DNA from: Candidatus Segetimicrobium genomatis
GTDB lineage: Bacteria; Sysuimicrobiota; Sysuimicrobiia; Sysuimicrobiales; Segetimicrobiaceae
Direction of reading: 5' to 3'
DNA: 64,000 bases
Assembly (NCBI GenBank): GCA_005882275.1
Contig: VBAK01000105.1
Span: forward strand, 62,001 to 126,000
Part shown: one piece after another, positions 57,526 to 64,000 of the stretch
How positions within the stretch are numbered: the first letter of the stretch is position 1
Layout of the letters: each line of letters starts with the position of its first letter
The notes under the pieces: generated by a model
What the model was told of the DNA's origin: nothing
The model's input: the letters and a program-made list of their open reading frames with translations, nothing else
The model's database searches: none
Program-made: the position numbers and the translations under genes

Positions 57526-58812
57526 TTGGAGGATTCCAGTATTGGCCTTCGGGTCGTGTTGCTGCTTGTCCTGATCGTGTTCTCCGCGTTCTTTAGTGCC
57601 TCGGAAACCGCGCTCTTTGCCGCCAACCGGGTCGTCCTCCGCCAGCGCCGCGCCCAGGGCGATCGTCGGGCCGCCATCGCGAACGCGCTGTTGAGCCAGG
57701 CCGGCGACCTGCTCACGACTCTCCTGGCCGGCAACACGCTGTCCAACGTCGGCGTGTCTGTCGTCGCGACCTCGATCGCGTTCTCCCTGATGGGCCGCGG
57801 CGGTGAGTGGGCCGCCTTCCTGGCCACCGCCCTCGTGCTGTTGATCATCGCGGAGATCGCTCCGAAGACCCTCGCCGCCCGCTATGCCGACCGCTTCGTG
57901 CTGGTCGTCGCGGGGCCGATCGGCACGTTGATGCGGATCTTCACCCCGCTGATCCGCGTGCTCTCGCTCGTGGCGACCGCGCTGATCCGGCCGTTCGGCG
58001 GTCATATCACGCCGCGGGCCCCGCTCGTGACCGAAGAGCAGCTCCGCTTCCTCGTCCAGCTCGGTGAGGAGGAAGGGGTCATCGAGCAGGAGGAGCGGGA
58101 GATGATTCACTCGGTCTTCGAATTCGGCGACACGGTGGTGCGGGAAGTGATGCGCCCCCGGGTGGATATCTCCGCGGTTCCGGCCGATGCGACGCTCAAC
58201 CGCGCGCTGGCGCTGATGACCGAGCGGGGGCACTCGCGCCTCCCCGTGTACGAGGGCACCATCGACCACGTCCTGGGCGTGGTGTACATCCGGGATCTCA
58301 TTCCCGCGCTGCGGCACGGCCGGCTGGACCAGCCGGTGTCCGAGCTCAAGCGCCCCCCCTTCTTCGTCCCGGAGTCGAAGAAGGTCGATGAGTTGTTCAA
58401 AGAGATGCAGCAGAGGAAGGTCTCCGTGGCGATCGTGCTCGACGAATACGGGGGCACCGCCGGCCTGGTGACGGTCGAGGACCTGCTCGAGGAGATCGTG
58501 GGAGAGATTCAGGACGAGTACGATCTCGAGGAGAAGCCGATCCAGCTCGTGGGCGACCGCACCGCGGTGGTCAATGCCCGCGTCCACCTCGACGAGGTCA
58601 ACGAGCTGTTGGGAGTCCGGCTCCCGCAGGATGAGGTGGACACGGTGGCGGGCCTCGTCTACTCGCTCTTCGGCCGCGTCCCCGCCCCGGGGGAGACGTT
58701 CGCGCTGCCGGGGATTGAATTGCGGGTGGAGAAGACCCTCGGGCAGCGGATCACCCGGGTCCGGATCACGCGCACGACGCCGGCGCCCCAGGAGGAAGCG
58801 GCCCCCCTGTGA
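57526..58812 (+). CDS. Hemolysin family/CorC-like transporter (DUF21, CBS pair, CorC_HlyC)
   Basis: 'FSAFFSASETALFAANRVVLR', 'MRPRVDISAVPADATLNRALALMTERGHSRLPVYEGTIDHVLGVVYIRDL', 'IVLDEYGGTAGLVTVEDLLEEIVGEIQDEYD'. Confidence 0.93.
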   Translation: MEDSSIGLRVVLLLVLIVFSAFFSASETALFAANRVVLRQRRAQGDRRAAIANALLSQAGDLLTTLLAGNTLSNVGVSVVATSIAFSLMGRGGEWAAFLATALVLLIIAEIAPKTLAARYADRFVLVVAGPIGTLMRIFTPLIRVLSLVATALIRPFGGHITPRAPLVTEEQLRFLVQLGEEEGVIEQEEREMIHSVFEFGDTVVREVMRPRVDISAVPADATLNRALALMTERGHSRLPVYEGTIDHVLGVVYIRDLIPALRHGRLDQPVSELKRPPFFVPESKKVDELFKEMQQRKVSVAIVLDEYGGTAGLVTVEDLLEEIVGEIQDEYDLEEKPIQLVGDRTAVVNARVHLDEVNELLGVRLPQDEVDTVAGLVYSLFGRVPAPGETFALPGIELRVEKTLGQRITRVRITRTTPAPQEEAAPL

Positions 58813-59525
58813 GGCTCCGGCTGCGGACCTACTTCCTCGCCGGCCTCCTCGTGTTGATTCCCCTCGGGGTGACCGTCGGGATCCTCTCCTGGCTGTTCAA
58901 TCTCCTGGACGGGTTTCTCGGCCCGCACATCTACGACTACCTCGGCCATCCCGTCCCCGGGCTGGGCCTGGCCGCGACGGTGCTGCTGGTCTTCCTGATC
59001 GGGCTCGTGACGACGAACATCGTGGGCCGGCGCGTGATGGCCGCGGTCGACGGCGCGCTCCAGCGCATCCCCCTCGTTCGCAGCATCTACACGATCGCGA
59101 AGCAGATGAGCGACAGCCTCCTCCAGCGCCACGTGAATTTCCAGCAGGTGGTGCTGGTGGAGTATCCGCGCCGGGGGCTGTACCAGATCGGGTTCGTCAC
59201 CGGGGTGATCGAGGGGCCGCTGCAGGATGAGCTGGCGGCGAGGGCGGGCGAGCGCGTGCTCAATGTCTTCATGCCGACGACCCCGAATCCCATGTCGGGA
59301 TACCTGATCATGCTGCCCGAACGCGACGTGCAGCCCCTCCGGATCAGCGTCCAGGATGGTCTGAAGCTCCTGGTCTCGGGCGGCATGGCCATCCCCGCGC
59401 TGCCGCGAAAGGTGGCGCCGCAGAGCCGGGACGGGTCGCAGTCCCGGGAGGGATCGCTGAGCCGGGAGGGATCACTGAGCCGGGAGGAATCGCAGAGTCG
59501 GGAGGGATCGCCGCCGCGCCGGTGA
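58809..59525 (+). CDS. DUF502 domain-containing membrane protein
   Basis: 'LRTYFLAGLLVLIPLGVTVGILSWLFNLLDG', 'VRSIYTIAKQMSDSLL', 'YPRRGLYQIGFVTG', 'VFMPTTPNPMSGYLIMLPERDVQPL'. Confidence 0.92.
   Translation: MRLRLRTYFLAGLLVLIPLGVTVGILSWLFNLLDGFLGPHIYDYLGHPVPGLGLAATVLLVFLIGLVTTNIVGRRVMAAVDGALQRIPLVRSIYTIAKQMSDSLLQRHVNFQQVVLVEYPRRGLYQIGFVTGVIEGPLQDELAARAGERVLNVFMPTTPNPMSGYLIMLPERDVQPLRISVQDGLKLLVSGGMAIPALPRKVAPQSRDGSQSREGSLSREGSLSREESQSREGSPPRR
59421..59510 (+). repeat. 18-bp tandem repeat (5 units) at DUF502 3' end encoding QSREGS/LSREGS
   Basis: cagagccgggacgggtcg x5 with point variants. Confidence 0.85.
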
Positions 59526-59616
59526 GGCCCGGCGCAATGTTGCCGCTGTGCTAGAATGATGCGGACCGGGATGTTCCATCCGCTCCGCGGGACGTCACAC
59601 CGAGCAGGGGGGACCG

Positions 59617-60546
59617 ATGACTGATCTGGAGCGGTACATCCTGGACGAGTGGACGGAGGACTACCGCGAAGGTCATGTCCCCCGCCGGGAGTTCCTCAGG
59701 CGCGTCGCGGTGTTCTCGGGTGGGGCCGCCGCGGGCGTCTCGACGCTGGCGAGGCTGGGGATCCCGGCCTCCGCCGAAGAGGTGGCCGCGGCCGCACGAG
59801 CGCCCGTTCCCCTGCGGGCCCAGACCGCCGCGGTGACCGTGCCCGCCGATGATCCCGCGATCGAGGCGCGGGCGGTCTCGTTCTCGCTCGGCGCGATGGC
59901 GATCCAGGCCTATCTCGCCCTGCCGAAGCAGAAGCCCAAGGCGCCCGGCGTGATCATCGTGCATGAGAATCGCGGCCTCCTCGAGCACTTCAAGGATGTC
60001 GCGCGGCGGCTTGCCAAGGCCGGATACGCCGCGCTGGTCCCAGACCTCCTCTCCCCGCAGGGAGGCACCGGCAAGTTCACCGACTCCGCGCAGGCGGCCA
60101 CGGTGCTCTCCCAGACGCCGCCGGCCCAGCACGTCGCCCTGCTCAACGCCGGCGTGGGCTACCTTCAGGGATTGCCCTCCGTGCGCGCCGACCGGGTGGG
60201 GACGATGGGATTCTGCTTCGGGGGCGGCATGGTCTGGCGGCTGGCGACGCAGAACCCGGATCTGCGGGCCGCCGTGCCGTTCTACGGTCCCAACCCGCCG
60301 CTGGAGGACGTGTCGAAGATCCGCGCCGCGGTGCTGGCGTTCTACGGCGCCAACGATTCGTTCGTCAATCCCGGCATCGCCGCGATGCGCGAGGCCCTCG
60401 ATCGGGCCGGCGTGACGTACGAGATGAAGATCTACGACGGGGCCGGCCACGCGTTCTTCAACGACACGGGGGACAAGTACGCCGCCGCCGCGGCGAAAGA
60501 CGCCTGGGCCCGCGCGCTCGCCTGGTTCGGCCGGTGGCTCGCATGA
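59617..60546 (+). CDS. Dienelactone hydrolase family protein, twin-Arg-like signal
   Basis: 'RREFLRRVAVFSGGAAAGVS', 'PGVIIVHENRGLLEHFKDVARRLAKAGYAALVPDLLS', 'VGTMGFCFGGGMVWRLATQ'. Confidence 0.92.
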   Translation: MTDLERYILDEWTEDYREGHVPRREFLRRVAVFSGGAAAGVSTLARLGIPASAEEVAAAARAPVPLRAQTAAVTVPADDPAIEARAVSFSLGAMAIQAYLALPKQKPKAPGVIIVHENRGLLEHFKDVARRLAKAGYAALVPDLLSPQGGTGKFTDSAQAATVLSQTPPAQHVALLNAGVGYLQGLPSVRADRVGTMGFCFGGGMVWRLATQNPDLRAAVPFYGPNPPLEDVSKIRAAVLAFYGANDSFVNPGIAAMREALDRAGVTYEMKIYDGAGHAFFNDTGDKYAAAAAKDAWARALAWFGRWLA

Positions 60547-61034
60547 GGCGCGCATCCGGCAGGAGCGCAAAGCGCGCCCGGCGTCCCCGGCGTCCGCTCC
60601 CCGCCCTCCGGCGGCCCCATCTCTCCAAGGAGCACGCGCGGCTGGTCCGCGTCGCGGCGCGGGCGCGTCGCCGGGCGTACGCGCCCTATTCGCAGTTCCC
60701 GGTCGGCGCGGCAGTGCTGGCCAGCGACGGCACCGTCTACGCCGGGTGCAACGTCGAGAACGCGTCCTACGGGCTGGCGCTCTGCGCGGAGCGCGTGGCG
60801 ATTCATACGGCGGTGGCGAACGGCCGGCGGCGGCTGACCGCGGTCGCGGTGGTGGGGCCGGCCGGGATCACCCTCACCCCGTGCGGGGCCTGCCGCCAGG
60901 TGATGGAAGAGTTCGGTGTGCAGAACGTGATCCTCGCCTCCCCGCGAGGAGCGCCCACCCTGGTCGCGTTCCCGGCGCTGCTGCCCAGCCCGTTCCCCCA
61001 GGTCGCGGCGCGGGGCCGGCATGCCGGTCTATAA
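60543..61034 (+). CDS. cdd: Cytidine deaminase
   Basis: 'RRRAYAPYSQFPVGAAVLASDGTVYAGCNVENASYGLALCAERVAIHTAV', 'TPCGACRQVMEEF'. Confidence 0.94.
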   Translation: MRRASGRSAKRARRPRRPLPALRRPHLSKEHARLVRVAARARRRAYAPYSQFPVGAAVLASDGTVYAGCNVENASYGLALCAERVAIHTAVANGRRRLTAVAVVGPAGITLTPCGACRQVMEEFGVQNVILASPRGAPTLVAFPALLPSPFPQVAARGRHAGL

Positions 61035-61896
61035 GACGGAGGCGATCGTCCTCCGGCAGCAGGCGCTGGGCGAAGCGGATCGCATCGTCACGCTCTTCAC
61101 CCGAGAGTACGGAAAGCTGCGGGCGGCCGCCAAGGGCATTCGTCGGCCGGCCAGCCGGCTGGCCGGCCGGCTCGAGCCGTTTACCCATGCGCGGCTGCTG
61201 CTGGCCCGCGGGCGGACCCTGGACGTGATCGCTCAGGCCGAGATCGTCGAGGCGTTCGCGGGCGTGCGGGCGGACCTGATCCGGTCCGCGTACGCGGCCT
61301 ACGTGGCGGAACTCGTCGACCGCGGGCTGGCCGATCGCGATCCGCATCAGGAGGTCTTCGCCCTGACCCTCGACGCGCTCGAGGCGCTGGGGCGCTCGCG
61401 CGAGGACGACGCGGATGTCGCGGTCCTGCATTTCGCGCTGCGCCTCGCCGGATGTCTCGGCTATCAGCCCGAGACGGCCGCGTGCGTGGAATGCGGGCGG
61501 CGCCTTCCCCGCGCCCGCGGCGCGGCGGAGGCGTGGGCCTTCAGTCCCGCAAGAGGAGGCGCCCTCTGCCCGGCGTGCCGGAGGGAGGATGCGGAGGCGG
61601 TCCCCGTGGCCCCCGGGCTGCTGGCGGCGTTCGACCACCTCATCCGGACGTCCGGGCCCGAGTCGTCCCGGCTTCGGATGACGCCCGTCCAGCGTGGGGA
61701 CCTGGCCCGGCTGGTCCAGCTCCACCTGGAGCACCGGTGGGAAGCCAGGCTGCGCGCGCCCCTGGTGATCAAACGCCTCAGAGAGCCTGTGCGGACGCCG
61801 CTGAAGGATCACGGCGGGGGTGACGGCGCGATCGCAGAGGGACGAGTTCGTGTAGCCCGCCTCGCGGACGCCACTGAAGGATCACGGCGGGGGTGA
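61021..61896 (+). CDS. recO: DNA repair protein RecO (C-terminus altered by tandem duplication)
   Basis: 'YKTEAIVLRQQALGEADRIVTLFTREYGKLRAAAKGIRRPASRLAGRLEPFTHARLLLARG'; stop lies within repeat copy 2. Confidence 0.93.
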   Translation: MPVYKTEAIVLRQQALGEADRIVTLFTREYGKLRAAAKGIRRPASRLAGRLEPFTHARLLLARGRTLDVIAQAEIVEAFAGVRADLIRSAYAAYVAELVDRGLADRDPHQEVFALTLDALEALGRSREDDADVAVLHFALRLAGCLGYQPETAACVECGRRLPRARGAAEAWAFSPARGGALCPACRREDAEAVPVAPGLLAAFDHLIRTSGPESSRLRMTPVQRGDLARLVQLHLEHRWEARLRAPLVIKRLREPVRTPLKDHGGGDGAIAEGRVRVARLADATEGSRRG

Positions 61897-61980
61897 CGGC
61901 GCGATCGCAGAGGGACGAGTTCGTGTAGCCCGCCTCGCGGACGCCACTCAAGGATCACGGCGGGGGTGACGGCGCGATCG
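61792..61980 (+). repeat. 73-bp tandem repeat, 2 full copies plus a 43-bp partial
   Basis: CGGACGCC.CT.AAGGATCACGGCGGGGGTGACGGCGCGATCG starts at 61792, 61865 and 61938 (73-bp spacing). Confidence 0.95.
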
Positions 61981-62016
61981 TGCGCGTGTTAAGATAAGCG
62001 TGCGGGAGGTGGTCGC

Positions 62017-62259
62017 ATGGAGATCGACCTGGAGCGGGCGAAGCGCGCGATTGCCCAATTTGGGGGCGCGATAGACGAGGCCAGGCGAGCGGTGCGTCAG
62101 GGCCGCCCCGGGATGCTGCGGGTCAACGATGAGGACCGGGTCATCGAGCTGCCCCTGACCTGGGCGGCGGCGGCGTTTGCCGCCCTCGCCGTCGCCACCG
62201 TCCTGACGTCCGTGCCCCTGCGGCGGAAGCGCGAAGAAGAGCCGCTCGGCATCGGGTGA
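62017..62259 (+). CDS. Small hypothetical membrane protein
   Basis: 80 aa with one TM helix (WAAAAFAALAVATVLTSV) preceded by GGGAGGTGG. Confidence 0.6.
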   Translation: MEIDLERAKRAIAQFGGAIDEARRAVRQGRPGMLRVNDEDRVIELPLTWAAAAFAALAVATVLTSVPLRRKREEEPLGIG

Positions 62260-62323
62260 CGGCCGGACGGGATCGGCTTTTCGTCCCCCCGAACAAGCAG
62301 CGGACGCTTGAGAAGGAGGACGA

Positions 62324-63208
62324 ATGCATTTTCAAGACCTCATCCTCTCGCTGGAGCGTTACTGGGCCGCGTACGGCTGCGTGATCGCGCAGCCGTACGA
62401 TGGTGAAGTGGGGGCCGGGACGATGCACCCGGCCACCTTTCTACGCGCGCTGGGTCCCGAGCCGTGGAAGGTCGCGTACACTCAGCCGAGCCGGCGGCCG
62501 ACCGACGGGCGGTACGGCAAGAACCCCAACCGGCTGTACACCCATCTGCAATATCAGGTCCTCCTCAAGCCCGCCCCCGCCGACGTGCAGGACCTGTACC
62601 TCCGGAGCATCGCGGGGCTGGGCATCAAGATGCCCGATCACGACCTCCGCTTCCTCGAGGACGACTGGGAGGCTCCGACGCTGGGGGCCTGGGGTCTGGG
62701 CTGGCAGGTGTTCCTGGACGGGCAGGAAATCAGCCAGTTCACCTACATGCAGCAGGTCGGCGGCATGGACGTTCCGCTCATCTCCGCTGAACTGACCTAC
62801 GGCCTGGAGCGGATCGCCCAGTCTGTTCAACGGAAGGACAGCGTCTTCGACCTCGTCTGGGCGCCCGGGGTCACCTACGGCGAGATCCGCCAGCAGGAGG
62901 AGTTCGAGCAGTCGATGTATGCGCTCGAGACGGCGGATGTCGCCGCGCTGGGGCAGCTCTTCGAGGCCTACGAGCGCGAAGCCCGGCGGCTGCTCGACGC
63001 CCGGCTGGCGTTTCCGGCCTACGAGTACACGCTGAAGTGCTCCCACGTTTTCAATCTGCTGGATGCGCGGGGCGCGGTGGGGGTCGCGGAGCGGGCGGCG
63101 CTGATGGGCCGGTGCCGCGCCCTGGCGCGGCGCAGCGCGGACCTGTACCTCGCCCGCCGAGAGGAGATGGGCTGGCCGCTGCTTCGGGACCGCGTGCATG
63201 CCGCCTAA
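62324..63208 (+). CDS. glyQ: Glycyl-tRNA synthetase alpha subunit
   Basis: '[72 protein letters not shown]'. Confidence 0.97.
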   Translation: MHFQDLILSLERYWAAYGCVIAQPYDGEVGAGTMHPATFLRALGPEPWKVAYTQPSRRPTDGRYGKNPNRLYTHLQYQVLLKPAPADVQDLYLRSIAGLGIKMPDHDLRFLEDDWEAPTLGAWGLGWQVFLDGQEISQFTYMQQVGGMDVPLISAELTYGLERIAQSVQRKDSVFDLVWAPGVTYGEIRQQEEFEQSMYALETADVAALGQLFEAYEREARRLLDARLAFPAYEYTLKCSHVFNLLDARGAVGVAERAALMGRCRALARRSADLYLARREEMGWPLLRDRVHAA

Positions 63209-64000
63209 ACCGGCCCGGCACAAACGGCCGCGGCTCGTCTTCGAGATCGGCACCGAAGAATTGCCCGCGGCCGCCGCATGGGCCGCGGCCCGGCAGATCC
63301 GGGAGATGGCGCCCGAGGCGCTGCGCGCCGCCCGGATCCCCTGCGGAGCGGTCGCCGCGTGGTCGACACCCCGGCGGATCGTCCTTGCCGTCGAGGAGAT
63401 GGCGCTCCGGCAGGAGGACGCCGTCCGTGAGGTACGCGGTCCCGCCGCGCGCGTGGCGTACGCGGCGGACGGCCGGCCCACCCAGGCCGCCGAGGGGTTC
63501 GCGCGCGCGCAGGGAGTGCCCGTGGCCGGCCTGGAGCGCCGGTCGACCCCACAGGGCGAGTACGTGTTTGCCGTCCTGCGCTCTCCGGGCGGCCCCACCA
63601 TCAAGGCGCTCGGCGAGGTGCTGCCCGCGCTGGCCGCGGGGCTGGCGTTTCCCAAGGCGATGCGCTGGGGTCCCGAGTCCGTCCGCTTCGCGCGGCCGGT
63701 GCGGTGGCTGGTGGCGCTCCTCGGGCGCGAGATCGTCTCCTGTCGCTTCGCGGACGTCGAGGCGGGCAGGCGCACCTACGGCCACCGCGTCCTGAGCCCT
63801 CGCCCGATCACGGTCCAAAACGCCCAAGGCTTCGAGGCGGCGCTCCGCCGCGGATACGTCCTCCTCGACCCGGAGGCGCGGCGCCGGCGGATCACCGAGT
63901 CGGCCATTCGGGCGGCGCGCCGCGCGGGCGGGCACCCGATCCTGGACCCCGACCTCCTCGAGGAAACCGTCCAGCTGGTGGAGTGGCCCGAAGCCTTCTC
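63198..64000 (+). CDS. glyS: Glycyl-tRNA synthetase beta subunit (3' truncated by window)
   Basis: ATG at 63198 overlapping glyQ; '[23 protein letters not shown]', '[14 protein letters not shown]', '[26 protein letters not shown]'; absent from ORF track because no stop in window. Confidence 0.95.
   Translation, partial: MPPKPARHKRPRLVFEIGTEELPAAAAWAAARQIREMAPEALRAARIPCGAVAAWSTPRRIVLAVEEMALRQEDAVREVRGPAARVAYAADGRPTQAAEGFARAQGVPVAGLERRSTPQGEYVFAVLRSPGGPTIKALGEVLPALAAGLAFPKAMRWGPESVRFARPVRWLVALLGREIVSCRFADVEAGRRTYGHRVLSPRPITVQNAQGFEAALRRGYVLLDPEARRRRITESAIRAARRAGGHPILDPDLLEETVQLVEWPEAF

Noticed and set aside
61792-61980. CRISPR-like array
   Set aside because: Direct tandem copies of 73 bp with no unique spacers

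Overview
High-GC bacterial chromosome window, mostly housekeeping genes. Main blocks: class I LysRS C-terminus, EF-G-like and NamZ/DUF1343; tRNA-Val(GAC) followed by a small region of toxin-antitoxin (TA) modules, some decayed; a three-gene Ser/Thr kinase - vWA - PP2C cassette; molybdoenzymes (formate-dehydrogenase-like, sulfite-oxidase-like with a cupredoxin, xanthine-dehydrogenase-like large subunit); hemE-hemH-hemY; an oligopeptide ABC transporter without ATPases; a T-box leader with thrS; holA/rpsT/murJ; CIRCE-hrcA-dnaJ-prmA; mgsA; carAB-argCJBDGHR; ybeY/dgkA/CorC-like/DUF502; cdd/recO; glyQ-glyS. The observations I rate highest are: (1) the kinase/vWA/PP2C cassette (about 8990-12611), whose kinase carries an OB-fold-like domain and a C-terminal TM helix; (2) a ParE/RelE-type toxin interrupted by a single in-frame TGA at a conserved Trp position next to an intact antitoxin, plus a frameshifted DUF4926 gene; (3) paired ARG-box-like operators over both the carA and argC promoters, with a second promoter/terminator unit upstream of carA; (4) a TGTACA palindromic operator upstream of a YefM/Phd-PIN pair; (5) a thrS T-box with a readable ACC specifier; (6) a 73-bp tandem duplication overwriting the 3' end of recO. 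All calls come from reading the sequence and the supplied translations; no database search was run.
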